60,255 nt of DNA from Lysinibacillus sp. KCTC 33748 (GTDB taxonomy: Bacteria > Bacillota > Bacilli > Bacillales_A > Planococcaceae): assembly GCF_002237755.1 (NCBI RefSeq), contig NZ_MWSJ01000031.1, positions 1-60,255 of the forward strand. Direction: 5' to 3'. Both the position numbers and the translations under genes were made by a program. Positions 50,655 to 60,255 of this stretch are shown here, one piece after another. The notes beneath the pieces were generated by a model, which worked only from the letters and a program-made list of their open reading frames with translations, did not search any database and had not been told where the DNA came from. Every line of letters begins with the position of its first letter. Within the stretch, counting starts at the first letter, position 1.

Positions 50655-52487
50655 CTACTCATCAAGATGATGGGATGAAGATTGTAGCATTTGCGCATAA
50701 ATGCCACCGGATTCCATTAACGCTTGTTGAGAGCCCGCTTCTACTAACTCACCTTTGTGCAGAACAAGCACCATATCGGCATTATGCACAGTATTCAAAC
50801 GGTGAGCAATAACAAAGCTTGTGCGTCCCTGCATTAACAGATCAAGAGCTTCTTGAATCGCAAGCTCCGTAACGGTATCAATACTACTTGTCGCCTCATC
50901 CAATAATAAAACTTTCGGGTCGGCAATCAATGCTCGTGCAATGGACAATAACTGTTTTTGGCCTTGCGAAATGCCACTGCCATCTGCGACAAGTACTGTG
51001 TCATAGCCATCCTTTAGCGACTTGATAAAGTCATGTGCATTTGCACGCTTTGCCGCTTCCTCTATCTCCTCATCACTAGCATCTAATCGACCATAACGAA
51101 TATTTTCACGTACAGTTGCTTCAAATAAAAACGGATCCTGCAACACAAAGGCCATTTGTGAGCGCAATGCCTGTCGTTCGATTTGCTGAACATTGACACC
51201 ATCAAATAAAACCTCACCTTTGGATACTTCATAAAATCTTGCAATTAGCTGCAAAATCGTTGTTTTGCCTGCTCCAGTTGCGCCCACAAGAGCTACCGTT
51301 TGCCCAGGCTCCACGTTAAAATGAATGTCCTTTAATGTGTAAGCTTCTTCTTTTTGCTCATATTTAAAGTACACATGTTGAAAACTTACCTGTCCTTCTA
51401 GTTTATGCTTTTGCGCTGAAGCTGCTTCCTCTTCAGGCTGTTCATCCAGTAGTGCAAATACACGCTCAGCACCAGCAATTGCTGACAGCACGGTATTAAA
51501 TTGATTGGCCAAATCATTTAACGGTCGTGTAAATTGCCTTGCGTATTCTGTAAAAATAACAATGACGCCGATGGATACATGCCCATAAAGAGCAAGTACA
51601 CCGCCAATACCAGCTACAATTGTAAAGCTCATATTGTTTAAAAAGTTCATGACCTTTGGAATATAGCCAGAGTATGTCTGTGCCCAAAAGCCCGTTCTTT
51701 TTAATCGTATACTTTTTTCGCGAAACTCCTCTTTCATTCGTTCTTCTTGCGAGAAAGCTTTCACAATTCTCTGGCCCGAAATCGTTTCTTCAATCATGCC
51801 ATTTAGAGCTCCTATGGCTGCTTGCTGTTCCTTAAATAATGGTGCAGTTCTCCGTGTAATCCAACGCATCGCCCAAAACATAATCGGTATAATCGTCATT
51901 GTTAATACCGTTAGTAAAGGGCTTAAACTTAGCATGATGATGACTGTTCCCGTCAGTGTTAATACACTCGAAAACACTTGAATAAAGGAGCTATTTAATG
52001 TGGAGCTAACAGCTTCAATATCATTCGTCATCCGACTCATTATTTCTCCATGCTGACGACGATCAAAAAAAGCAATCGGCAGTCTTTGGAAATGCTCAAA
52101 TACACTCGTTCGTAATCTATAAATGGTTTGCTGGGCAATACCAATCATCCAATAGTTTTGTAAAAATAACGATACGGCTAATAAAGCATATATGCCGATT
52201 AACAGCATAATCCCCTTCTCTAATCCTGCCAGCTCCCCGTGCGTTACGTACATGTCAATCATTTTACCAATTACATATGGCCCAAGAAGAGCCAACACGG
52301 AACTCACCAAAACAAGTAACAGTACGGTCAGTAGTAGTACACGTTGTTCATCAACTATTTTCCATAAACGTAGCAGTGTACTTTTCCAATTTGTCGCACG
52401 AGGTCCCTTCTTTTTCTTAACCGTTTGCTTCACATCATCCTTCGTCAAAATCGGCTCATAGCCAAAAGGTTTTTGGAAAAATCCCAT
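50655..52487 (-). CDS. ABC exporter subunit with consensus catalytic residues (YfiC-like)
   Basis: A 610-residue half-transporter: about six membrane helices, then an ATPase domain. Walker A is VGATGAGKTT, Walker B LLLDEATSS keeps the catalytic Glu, and the switch His is present (IAHRLNTV). Its own signature loop is degenerate (SGISQGQKQ). Paired with the following partner, this gives one complete and one degenerate ATP site, as in BmrCD, LmrCD and YfiBC. Its ATG overlaps the partner's stop by one base (TAATG), so translation is coupled. The substrate is probably a drug or lipid; the Bacillus YfiC match in length (604) is from memory. Confidence 0.9.
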   Translation of the reverse strand: MGFFQKPFGYEPILTKDDVKQTVKKKKGPRATNWKSTLLRLWKIVDEQRVLLLTVLLLVLVSSVLALLGPYVIGKMIDMYVTHGELAGLEKGIMLLIGIYALLAVSLFLQNYWMIGIAQQTIYRLRTSVFEHFQRLPIAFFDRRQHGEIMSRMTNDIEAVSSTLNSSFIQVFSSVLTLTGTVIIMLSLSPLLTVLTMTIIPIMFWAMRWITRRTAPLFKEQQAAIGALNGMIEETISGQRIVKAFSQEERMKEEFREKSIRLKRTGFWAQTYSGYIPKVMNFLNNMSFTIVAGIGGVLALYGHVSIGVIVIFTEYARQFTRPLNDLANQFNTVLSAIAGAERVFALLDEQPEEEAASAQKHKLEGQVSFQHVYFKYEQKEEAYTLKDIHFNVEPGQTVALVGATGAGKTTILQLIARFYEVSKGEVLFDGVNVQQIERQALRSQMAFVLQDPFLFEATVRENIRYGRLDASDEEIEEAAKRANAHDFIKSLKDGYDTVLVADGSGISQGQKQLLSIARALIADPKVLLLDEATSSIDTVTELAIQEALDLLMQGRTSFVIAHRLNTVHNADMVLVLHKGELVEAGSQQALMESGGIYAQMLQSSSHHLDE

Positions 52488-54208
52488 TATTCCTCCACCT
52501 CCTGTTGGGAGATTGCGATTTTTTTATAGAGCGCTGACGTTTGCAGAAGCTCTTCATGCGTCCCATATGCGACTACTTTTCCGGCATCGATGAGTAAAAT
52601 ACGATGTGCGCCTTTCGCTGTGCGAATTTTTTGAGTGACGACTAACATTGTTGCTTGTTCTTCACTCAACGCCTCCCATAATGCCTGCTCCGTTTTCACA
52701 TCAAGCGCACTCGTACTATCATCAAGCATCAATATATGTCCTTTTCTTAATAACGCTCTTGCAATCGACAATCTTTGTTTTTGACCACCCGAAAGATTGA
52801 CACCCTTCTGACCGACTCTTGTTTCGTAACCATTTGGGAAATCTTCCACAGAAGCATGGATTTGTGCTTGCATGGTAGCGTGTAACACTGCATCCATGTC
52901 AGCCTCTGCATCGCCCCAACGAACATTATCAGCAATGCTTCCTGTAAATAATAAAGACTGTTGCGGAACATAGCCGATCGTTTCGCGCAGCTCTTGTAAA
53001 TCCCATTGCTGCACATCTTTCCCCTCTACTACGATTTTACCTTCTGTCACATCGTAGAAACGTGGGATAAGCTGTAATAGCGTTGATTTCCCTGCACCTG
53101 TTACCCCCATAATGGCCAGCTTTTCACCCGATTTCACTCGGAAGCTTACATCGGAAAGTACAGGCGTGTCTCCCCCAGGATACGTAAAGCTTACATGCTC
53201 AAAAGCTAATTCTCCGAAGTTTAAATCATTCGATGTTTTCTCTGAAAATGATGGTAGTTCAATCTCATTTTCAGTCGAAAGGACTTCTGCCATTCGCTCT
53301 GCTGAAGCCTTTGCACGCGCATAAAAAATAATAATAAAGGCAAACATCGAAAACGCGCCTGTCATACGCATTGCATAATTGACAATGGCCACTACATCTC
53401 CAAGTGGTGTTGTACCGGACCCTATTTGTTTTGTCCCAAACCACAGCACTGCAAGTAGACTCATATTCATAATGAATAACAATACAGGCATAATATATTC
53501 CATTGTGCGTAGAGCTTTTACTGTATCTATTTTTAAGCGTGAGGCCACTTCATCAAAACGCGAGGCTTCATAGGCACCTCGTAAATAAGCTTTCACCAAT
53601 CGAATAGCCTGTAAATTTTCCTGTAGTACTCGATTCAAACGATCGACTCTCTTTTGCACACGTCCAAAATAAGACACACCTTTTGCCACCATAACAATAA
53701 GAAAAATAAAAATAATCGGTGCGCCAATAACTAAAAACAGCGCTAGTTTAGCGTTTACAACAAAAGCCATAATGATGCTACCAATAACAGCAAGTGGTGC
53801 ACGAAGCATAATACGCAAACTCATAAATAGCACAGTCTGAACTTGCGTTACATCATTCGTTAATCTTGTAATAAGAGACGCCGTTGAGAATTTTTGATAA
53901 GTAGCTAATGTAAAGGATTGTATTTTTTCAAACAACGCATTACGTAAATCATAAGAGAAACTCTGTGCTGTATGTGATGAAAAATATGAATTAACGACAC
54001 CAGCTATAAAAGCTACGAAAGATAAGGTCAGTAACACCATTCCCCATTGCCAAATCATCCCTTGATTTTGAGCACGTACTCCATCATCTATAATTTTCGC
54101 CATAATCAGTGGCTGCGCGAGCTCCACAAACAATTCCAACAGCATTAAACTAAATGCGATTAATGCTGTCCATTTATAAGGCTTTACATAGGAAAAAACT
54201 TCTTTCAT
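52487..54208 (-). CDS. ABC exporter subunit with degenerate catalytic residues (YfiB-like)
   Basis: A 573-residue half-transporter, the exact length I recall for Bacillus YfiB. Walker A is VTGAGKSTLL and the signature LSGGQKQR is canonical. Walker B reads MLDDSTSALD, with Asp in place of the catalytic Glu, and the switch position reads TQKIRTA without His. It therefore supplies the good signature to the partner's ATP site and cannot itself cut ATP efficiently. GAGGGGG precedes the ATG. It is first in the two-gene operon. Confidence 0.9.
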   Translation of the reverse strand: MKEVFSYVKPYKWTALIAFSLMLLELFVELAQPLIMAKIIDDGVRAQNQGMIWQWGMVLLTLSFVAFIAGVVNSYFSSHTAQSFSYDLRNALFEKIQSFTLATYQKFSTASLITRLTNDVTQVQTVLFMSLRIMLRAPLAVIGSIIMAFVVNAKLALFLVIGAPIIFIFLIVMVAKGVSYFGRVQKRVDRLNRVLQENLQAIRLVKAYLRGAYEASRFDEVASRLKIDTVKALRTMEYIMPVLLFIMNMSLLAVLWFGTKQIGSGTTPLGDVVAIVNYAMRMTGAFSMFAFIIIFYARAKASAERMAEVLSTENEIELPSFSEKTSNDLNFGELAFEHVSFTYPGGDTPVLSDVSFRVKSGEKLAIMGVTGAGKSTLLQLIPRFYDVTEGKIVVEGKDVQQWDLQELRETIGYVPQQSLLFTGSIADNVRWGDAEADMDAVLHATMQAQIHASVEDFPNGYETRVGQKGVNLSGGQKQRLSIARALLRKGHILMLDDSTSALDVKTEQALWEALSEEQATMLVVTQKIRTAKGAHRILLIDAGKVVAYGTHEELLQTSALYKKIAISQQEVEE

Positions 54209-54396
54209 ATTCTTCCCCCTCGTTCTTTATAAAGGCGTTCCATAAATTTAACTATAACAAGGAACCCCATACTGTATTTTTTACTTTCCCTTCACCTATA
54301 GAAAGCCATGTTGCACAAGCAAGTTAACGATGGACTAAACACAATAACTGCAATCACCATCGCTGTTAGCCGGTGCAATAATAGATAGGATGCGTA

Positions 54397-54825
54397 TTAA
54401 CTAAAGCATATTAAAGCGGTCATAAAGCATGTAACCTTAAAATCTATGAAAACGAGCCACAAGTTATATAAGCTTCCCCAACTGATAACAAGTAGAAGCG
54501 CCCTGAATACAATGTGTAGTAGGAAAACCGCTACTCCCCATAATAAGACTTTGCTACTAACCCTGAAAGCATCAAATGAAGCATTCGTTAGTAGGAGAAA
54601 AAAACCTATTCGTGTATCCATAATCCCTATTACTTGATATTTTGGTAACCCTTTCTTTAAACTAAGAGAGACATAAGCAATATAAGTACCAAAAATTGTA
54701 ACGAGATAACGAATACAGCAATACTTCAGTTGGTTGCTGGCAAATGACGAAATACCTTTTTTAGTAAAATATCAATATGTAAATAATATAATACCTGCAA
54801 CCGATAAAACATTAAAAAGGTCCAT
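54397..54825 (-). pseudogene. Membrane protein gene interrupted by an in-frame TGA
   Basis: From an ATG at 54825 the frame reads MDLFNVLSVAGIILFTY, then TGA (54772-54774), then continues without a break: YFTKKGISSFASNQLKYCCI, RYLVTIFGTYIAYVSLSLKK, and a further 90 codons with hydrophobic runs (FRVSSKVLLWGVAVFLLHIV, FRALLLVISWGSLYNLWLVF) to a stop at 54397. About 142 codons with three or four helices form one coherent membrane protein except for the stop. A shorter product could start at ATG 54621. No family is recognised. The rest of the 859-bp gap shows nothing. Confidence 0.5.
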
Positions 54826-55000
54826 CGCTACCTATAACATGAACCAGAGCTAATAAATACCATTTCTTTTAAATGTCACATATACTACTCACTTCCTATA
54901 TATATACTAAAAAATGTTATTTTTCTTCAAATCTTTCCATGTTTTTCGTTAAAAAAGTCCTTATATTTTTTATTATCAAATATTTACAATCATATTCATA

Positions 55001-55029
55001 ATGACTAATTCCTGATAATTAACTATAAT
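55001..55029 (+). promoter_or_regulatory. Candidate promoter of the GGDEF-EAL gene
   Basis: ATGACT (55001-55006), 17 bases, TATAAT (55024-55029), about 40 bp before the start codon. The -10 is perfect and the -35 weak. Confidence 0.4.
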
Positions 55030-55067
55030 AATAGTATATATAGATTACTCAAGGAGATCGAATAATC

Positions 55068-57089
55068 ATGAGTCATATGCATAAATTATTTACCATTGAT
55101 GAACATTATTTAAATTCACTTCCTTTTCCTGCAATTGTCATGAATCAAGATGGACAAGTTATACATTTGGGAAAGCTTGCTGAACAGCTATTTGGTTTTT
55201 CAGCTACTACTATTAAAGAACATACCGCTTCATTCATTCACGAAAATTTACTACGTCAGCTTTCATTAGAAAAATTTCAAACCATTTTACAAAATGATGA
55301 CAGTACGTATATCAATCAAATCCAACTGAAAACGTATACAAACGAAGAAATTAACTCAGCGCTGCTAGCTAAACCATTTACTGAACAAGGAGAGCGTTTC
55401 ATCCTTATGATGTTTATGCTACCAGAATTAATGATTAATTCTGTCTCAAACTGCGGTACTCTCGCAAAATTAAAACAAGGTTTAGACTCAACATTTATGA
55501 CCGTAGCACTAGATCATGATGGGTTCATTTTAGAATGTAATGCTGAATTTCTAAAAACGAGTCAGTGGACACCAAAACGTGTGATTGGTAAAACGTTCTG
55601 GCAGCTATTCCCTGATAATAAAGAAAGCGAAAAGATTACAACTACCATTTGGCGTAATTTAAACAATGGCCAAACGTGGCAAGGCGAAATCGAAAAAGTT
55701 ACAAAAACAGGTCAATCTTATTGGGTACTACTCACGGCTATCCCAACATTTGATATCGAAATAAATGAGCAACAATTTTTATTGATTGAAAAGGATATCA
55801 CGAAGTCTAAGTCCATACAGCATCAGCTTGAAAAAATCGCTTATATCGATACAGAAACAGGTCTTATGAATGCACATCGTCTCGAAAAAGTGATTTCCAA
55901 CATGATTGAGGATGAAAGACACTTCTCTTTCGTCTATTTAAGTATTGATAAATTTTATACATTAAAAGAATTACATGATCAGCAAATTGACCAAAGTCTT
56001 ATTGTAGAGTTTACAAATCGTATAAAAATGTACTTCCAAGATAGCACGATGGCACGTATTAACGAAAATGATTTTGTCGTAATTACACCATTAAGTGAAT
56101 GGTTTATTCAAGGCTTCCTGTCTTACTTACAACAACATCCAATTTATAACAGTAATGTAGCTGTCCCTATTTCTATTAGCGGCGGAATTACACGTTATCC
56201 AGAGGATCAAACTACATTCTCCCAACTAATGAAGGCATCTATTGCTACTATTACAACTGTCCGTGAGGCCGGTGGCGATAAAATCGTCTCCCTATCCAAA
56301 GCAACACATAAAGCATTAAATCGTAAAGCTTTAATTGAAAAACGTTTACTTCAGGCTCTTGACCAAAAAAATCTAAAAGTCCTTTATCAGCCGCAAATTG
56401 ATGTTACTTCAGGTAAAATCACAGCTGTAGAAGCACTAGTTCGTTGGGAAGATGAAGTAATAGGCGTTGTCTCACCAGATGAGCTCATTCCAATTGCGGA
56501 GGAAACGGGTCTTATTAATAATATCGGTTCCTTTATGATAGAAAAAGCTTGTGAACAGGCTCTCATCTGGAAAAAAGCTGGTCTAAATTTAAAAGTATCT
56601 ATTAACTCTTCTGTACGCGAATTCCGTGATAAAAACATGGCGCAGTCTATTCTTGAAACATTAGCGAAAACGGGCTGTCCTGCAAATCTTATTCAAATCG
56701 AAATTACAGAGAAGTTTGCTCTTGAAGCAGAGGCTGCTACCTCTATTACAAAGCAAATGCGTAAGCTTGAAAATGAGGGAGTCTCCTTTATACTAGATGA
56801 TTTCGGTACCGGATATGGCTCATTCAGATATATGCAAATTCTACCGATAGATACATTGAAAATCGATAAAACATTTACAAGTTCTCTATTAAAATCTGAG
56901 AAAACCCAAAAGCTTATGAACGGTATGGTACAACTCGGAAAATCTATGGAACTTAAAGTTGTCGCTGAAGGTGTCGAAACGGCTGAACAAGCAGATCTTT
57001 TAATGGCTTATGGCTGTGATGCGATTCAAGGTTACTATATTAGTAAGCCAATTCATGCTGAGGAAATTGAAGCATTACTTGTTAAATAG
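55068..57089 (+). CDS. PAS-PAS-GGDEF(degenerate)-EAL c-di-GMP phosphodiesterase
   Basis: A 673-residue cytoplasmic protein. Two PAS sensor domains (about residues 14-110 and 140-255; LPFPAIVMNQDGQVIHLGKL, and VALDHDGFILECNAEFLKTS with ITKSKSIQHQLEK at the end) precede a GGDEF domain whose active loop reads RINENDFVVI, so it lacks GGDEF and cannot make c-di-GMP. The EAL domain is intact: EALVRW, ITEKF, DDFGTGYGS, LKIDKTF, AEGVET and DAIQGYYISKP. It should hydrolyse c-di-GMP under PAS control, promoting motility over attachment. AAGGAG lies 11 bases before the ATG. It is monocistronic. Confidence 0.93.
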   Translation: MSHMHKLFTIDEHYLNSLPFPAIVMNQDGQVIHLGKLAEQLFGFSATTIKEHTASFIHENLLRQLSLEKFQTILQNDDSTYINQIQLKTYTNEEINSALLAKPFTEQGERFILMMFMLPELMINSVSNCGTLAKLKQGLDSTFMTVALDHDGFILECNAEFLKTSQWTPKRVIGKTFWQLFPDNKESEKITTTIWRNLNNGQTWQGEIEKVTKTGQSYWVLLTAIPTFDIEINEQQFLLIEKDITKSKSIQHQLEKIAYIDTETGLMNAHRLEKVISNMIEDERHFSFVYLSIDKFYTLKELHDQQIDQSLIVEFTNRIKMYFQDSTMARINENDFVVITPLSEWFIQGFLSYLQQHPIYNSNVAVPISISGGITRYPEDQTTFSQLMKASIATITTVREAGGDKIVSLSKATHKALNRKALIEKRLLQALDQKNLKVLYQPQIDVTSGKITAVEALVRWEDEVIGVVSPDELIPIAEETGLINNIGSFMIEKACEQALIWKKAGLNLKVSINSSVREFRDKNMAQSILETLAKTGCPANLIQIEITEKFALEAEAATSITKQMRKLENEGVSFILDDFGTGYGSFRYMQILPIDTLKIDKTFTSSLLKSEKTQKLMNGMVQLGKSMELKVVAEGVETAEQADLLMAYGCDAIQGYYISKPIHAEEIEALLVK

Positions 57090-57097
57090 TTAATTTT

Positions 57098-57136
57098 AAA
57101 AAGGAGGTTACGTTTAAAAACGTAGCCTCCTTTTTG
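57098..57136 (+). terminator. Terminator of the GGDEF-EAL gene
   Basis: AAAAAGGAGGTTACGTTT pairs with AACGTAGCCTCCTTTTT around a 3-base loop. Confidence 0.92.
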
Positions 57137-57188
57137 TTGTTGAGAAACTATTATGTTATGAAGGTAAATAACTCTTTGACAAAGTGAA

Positions 57189-57260
57189 GGGTTGATTTCC
57201 GTTCCGACTGAGCGCTTTCCTGGGGGCGTTTGATGAGCCGCTTCGCTTGCGCTCCAAGGT
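57189..57260. repeat. Repeat family A, partial copy
   Basis: GGTTGATTTCCGTTCCGACT then GAGCGCTTTCC matches the left end of the 4482-4666 element; GATGAGCCGCTTCGCTTGCG matches the copy at 10186. It lies between convergent genes. Confidence 0.6.
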
Positions 57261-57322
57261 AACTTATAAACATGACATACTTTTTAAAATACCTCCCCTA
57301 ATTATAATTTGGGGCTTTTCAG

Positions 57323-57360
57323 AAAAAGAGATGTATCAAATTATGATACATCTCCCTTTA
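57323..57360 (-). terminator. Terminator of the BspA-SLH gene
   Basis: AGAGATGTATCA pairs with TGATACATCTC, with A and T runs on each side. It is nearly identical to the hairpins at 37304 and 38878. Confidence 0.82.
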
Positions 57361-57369
57361 TGGTAAGAC

Positions 57370-60255
57370 TTATAAACCAAGTGCTCGATACATAATCGCT
57401 GTAAATTGTGCTCGAGTTAAGTTGTCATTTGGTCTGAAATTACCGTTTTCATCACCTAGTGCAATGTTATGATCCGCTAGAGCGGCAATATATTCACTCG
57501 CCCAGTGTGATGAGTCGACATCCTTGAATGTACTATTGCCTTCTGGCGTTAAGCCAAATGCAATCACGATCACTTTCGCCATTTCAGCACGTGTTATAGA
57601 AGCGTTTGGTCGGAATGCTCCATTTGAACCGTCCACGATACCCGCTCTTTGTAGTCGTGTAATTTGTTCATAATTTACATGACTTTTAGGGACATCTAAA
57701 AAGGATACAGCGTCTCGAATTGATGCTGGTTGTAATGCACGATCAATCATAAGCACCACATGTTGACGTTGAATTATATCATTCGGTCGAAAAGTGCCAT
57801 CTGGGTAACCTATAATAATGCATCGCTTGGCAACTTCTTTAATCATATCTTGCGCCCAGTTATGATCAATATCCTTGAAAGTAATGTCACAGCGCTTACT
57901 ATCCTTCATCCATCGCGCATATAACGTTAGATTTTTTGATACGACATCTTTTGCAAAATCCCATGCCTTTGTGAATTTTTCATCTTTATACCAGCCGATA
58001 AATAGATAGCCCTCCTTCGTTGGATTAGAGGGAGCTTTCACTAAAGCTTTATACGCTACTGTTTGGGATAGAATTTTACTGCCTCCGTTTGAATCAAAAG
58101 TAACAATATAATCAACTTCTGACACATCATCCTTTTTCCACTTCGCATACAAAGTTATGTCTGCCGTTACTTTATCTTTCGTAAAGTCCCATGTATTTTT
58201 AAGTTCCGCATCCTTATGCCAGCCAATAAATTCATAACCGTCTTTCACTGGAGTAGTTGGGACTTTCAGGAGGTCGTTATAGCCTACTGTTTGGGATGGT
58301 ACTTTATTTCCACCATTAGAGTCAAAAATGACTTGATAGTTGGATGAACCTCCGCCAGAGCCACCTGAGCCCCCACCCGAAGTGTTATCCTTTGTCCATT
58401 TCGCATATAAAGTAACGTTTTTTGTCACGACGTCTTTTGCAAAATCCCATGGTATTGTCAATTCTTTATCTTTATGCCAGCCGCCAAATGTATAGCCTTC
58501 CTTATTAGGTGTGCTTGGTGCTTTCACTAATTCGTTATATCCCACTACTTGAGATGAGACTGCGCTTCCGCCATTCGTATCAAACGTAACGATATAGCTT
58601 ACTTTCGACCATTTAGCGAATAACGTAATATCTTTTTTCACTACATTTTGATCGAAATTCCATACTTCTGTTAGATCTTCATCTTTATGCCAACCTTCAA
58701 ATGTGTAGCCTTCTTTTACTGGAGTGGTAGGAGCTTCTGTTAATTCGCCATACACTACCGGTTGAGTTGGCACTTCGCTTCCTCCATTGGAATCAAACTT
58801 GACAAACATCCTCCACTTAGCATAAATAGTCATTGGTTTAGTGACAGAGTAATTCCACTTTCTCGTAGAATCTTTATCTTCAAACCACCCGAGGAAATAT
58901 TTCTCACCCTCCTTATACGGAGCAAAAGGATACTCCTCTTTATCCCATTGGAAATTATGATCTCCATTAAAGTTTACAACCTCTAATGGATTAGAACGAA
59001 ATGCTCTCTTTCCTATTGTTGTCACGCTTGACGGGATATCTACGTTTGTTAATTGATTCTTTATAAATGCATAGTCTCCTATTGATGTCACGTTTGATGG
59101 GATTTTTACACTTGTTAATTTATTATCATAAAATGAAAATTCTTCTATCTCCGTTACATTTGGTGGGATTACTACACTTTCTAAATGATTGAACATAAAT
59201 GCATAAGATCCTATTCTTGTCACACTTGGTGGGATATATATATTTTTTAATTTATTATTATAAAATGCAGCTTTTCCTATCATTATCACGTTTTCGTGGA
59301 TGGCTACATTTTCTAATTCATTACCACTAAACGTCTCATCTGCTATTGTTGTCACCTTTGGTGGGATGGTTACATTTGTTAATTCATTAGCAGCAAATGC
59401 GCTCTCTTCTATTGTTGTTACGTTTTCATGGATGGCTATACTTTCTAATTTATTCCAAGAAAATACATCCTTTTCTATCGTTGTAACCTTTGGGGGAATT
59501 TTTACACTCGTTAATTGATTAAACATAAATGCTCTAGATCCTATCATTGTCACGCTTGATGGAATTTCTATACTTTCTAATTTATTTTCATAAAATGCAC
59601 CCTCTCTTATCGTTGACACGTTTGGGGAAATTTCTACTCTTTTTAATAGATTAAAAGCAAATACTCCCTTTTCTATCGTAGTCACACTTGAGGGGATTTC
59701 TACACTTTCTAATTTATTTATCTTAAATGCTTGCTCTCCTATCGTTGTCACATTTGGGGGGATATTCACACTTTTTAATTCATTGTGATAAAACGCCATC
59801 TCTCCTATCGTTGTCACACTTGAGGGGATTTCTACATTTGTTAATAGATTAGAAGCAAATACAGAGTTTCCTATCATTGTCATGCTTGAGGGGATTTCCA
59901 CTCTTTTTAATAGATTAGAAGCAAATGCTGAATCTCCTATCGTTGTCACATTTGAGGGGATTTCCACTCTTTTCAATAAATTAGAAGCAAATGCTGAATC
60001 TCCTATCGTTGTCACGCTTGATGGAATTGTTACACTTGTGATGTATTTTTTATAAAATGCTTTGTTTCCTATTTCTACAACTGATTCACCATTGATTTCA
60101 TCGGGAATGACAACATCCTTTTTTTCACCGTAATATTCTTCAATAGCAACACCATTACCACGATCTACAATACCAAAATCATCGGCAATTTTGGGTACAT
60201 TAGTCATCCCTTCATCGTTCAAAGAAGTATTTTCATCCTCCGTAATAGTTGCGGC
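57370..60255 (-). CDS. BspA-type LRR surface protein with Flg_new repeats and three SLH domains (5' end outside the window)
   Basis: The frame is open to the right edge, so the N-terminus, including the expected signal peptide, is missing; 961 residues are visible. In order: an acidic lead (VPKIADDFGIVDRG), about 17 BspA/LRR_5 repeats of 23 residues (LESVEIPSSVTTIEKGVFAF type), five Flg_new/InlB-like repeats (VKFDSNGGSEVPTQPVVYGE ... TLFAKW) with a Gly/Ser linker, and three SLH domains (FKDIDHNWAQDMI, FLDVPKSHVNYEQI, FKDVDSSHWASEYI). SLH domains bind pyruvylated wall polymers, so it is displayed on the cell surface, probably as an adhesin. It is a paralogue of the truncated gene at 37563-38447. 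Confidence 0.93.
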   Translation of the reverse strand, partial: AATITEDENTSLNDEGMTNVPKIADDFGIVDRGNGVAIEEYYGEKKDVVIPDEINGESVVEIGNKAFYKKYITSVTIPSSVTTIGDSAFASNLLKRVEIPSNVTTIGDSAFASNLLKRVEIPSSMTMIGNSVFASNLLTNVEIPSSVTTIGEMAFYHNELKSVNIPPNVTTIGEQAFKINKLESVEIPSSVTTIEKGVFAFNLLKRVEISPNVSTIREGAFYENKLESIEIPSSVTMIGSRAFMFNQLTSVKIPPKVTTIEKDVFSWNKLESIAIHENVTTIEESAFAANELTNVTIPPKVTTIADETFSGNELENVAIHENVIMIGKAAFYNNKLKNIYIPPSVTRIGSYAFMFNHLESVVIPPNVTEIEEFSFYDNKLTSVKIPSNVTSIGDYAFIKNQLTNVDIPSSVTTIGKRAFRSNPLEVVNFNGDHNFQWDKEEYPFAPYKEGEKYFLGWFEDKDSTRKWNYSVTKPMTIYAKWRMFVKFDSNGGSEVPTQPVVYGELTEAPTTPVKEGYTFEGWHKDEDLTEVWNFDQNVVKKDITLFAKWSKVSYIVTFDTNGGSAVSSQVVGYNELVKAPSTPNKEGYTFGGWHKDKELTIPWDFAKDVVTKNVTLYAKWTKDNTSGGGSGGSGGGSSNYQVIFDSNGGNKVPSQTVGYNDLLKVPTTPVKDGYEFIGWHKDAELKNTWDFTKDKVTADITLYAKWKKDDVSEVDYIVTFDSNGGSKILSQTVAYKALVKAPSNPTKEGYLFIGWYKDEKFTKAWDFAKDVVSKNLTLYARWMKDSKRCDITFKDIDHNWAQDMIKEVAKRCIIIGYPDGTFRPNDIIQRQHVVLMIDRALQPASIRDAVSFLDVPKSHVNYEQITRLQRAGIVDGSNGAFRPNASITRAEMAKVIVIAFGLTPEGNSTFKDVDSSHWASEYIAALADHNIALGDENGNFRPNDNLTRAQFTAIMYRALGL

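Overview
The window looks like a chromosomal segment of a low-GC Gram-positive spore-former of the Lysinibacillus/Planococcaceae type. The 16S rRNA 5' end at the left edge is of Bacillales type. The AT-rich codon use, strong GGAGG ribosome sites, HelD, an Spx-like protein, ECF sigma factors, S-layer-homology (SLH) proteins and WxL proteins all agree. The genus is inferred from memory of sequences, not from a search.

Layout. 1-2900: 16S rRNA start with tandem promoters, then topB. 3-11 kb: a glycosyltransferase, a two-gene operon (a small winged-helix-like acidic protein with a 1260-residue UPF1-type helicase), an FMN reductase and an NAD(P)-binding protein. 11-17.5 kb: an SpsG-like protein, an ABC-F ATPase, an ECF sigma/anti-sigma pair, and an Spx-like/MarR operon with twin palindromic operators. 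17.6-22.3 kb: an AbgB-like amidohydrolase with an MFS transporter, divergent from a GAF/PucR-type regulator. 22.5-29 kb is patchy: an orphan ECF sigma factor, broken genes, a phospholipase-A2-like protein with a long prodomain, an EamA transporter behind an apparent leader-peptide/hairpin switch, a MerR-methyltransferase-like pair and a cluster of tiny genes. 29-36.6 kb: M20 dipeptidase, nitroreductase, amidase, DUF2804 protein, glycerophosphodiesterase and HelD. 37-60 kb is dominated by surface biology: a truncated BspA-type leucine-rich-repeat protein with a decayed SLH tail, an LmrB-like drug exporter with its TetR regulator, a WxL/DUF916 operon ending in a large broken WxL protein, a GNAT protein, a heterodimeric ABC exporter, a PAS-GGDEF-EAL protein, and a large intact BspA-InlB/Flg_new-SLH protein running off the right edge.

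Two families of dispersed structured repeats sit between genes. Family A is about 185 bp with terminal inverted repeats in its fullest copy. Family B is about 220 bp, is built of nested perfect hairpins, and shows a paired sequence change between two copies. A third repeated sequence, including a 217-bp tandem array, lies upstream of the WxL operon and of the truncated BspA gene. Several genes carry single in-frame stops or frameshifts (LuxR-type, SDR, a small cytosolic protein, WxL, SLH, a membrane protein), so the surface and accessory regions appear to be in active turnover.
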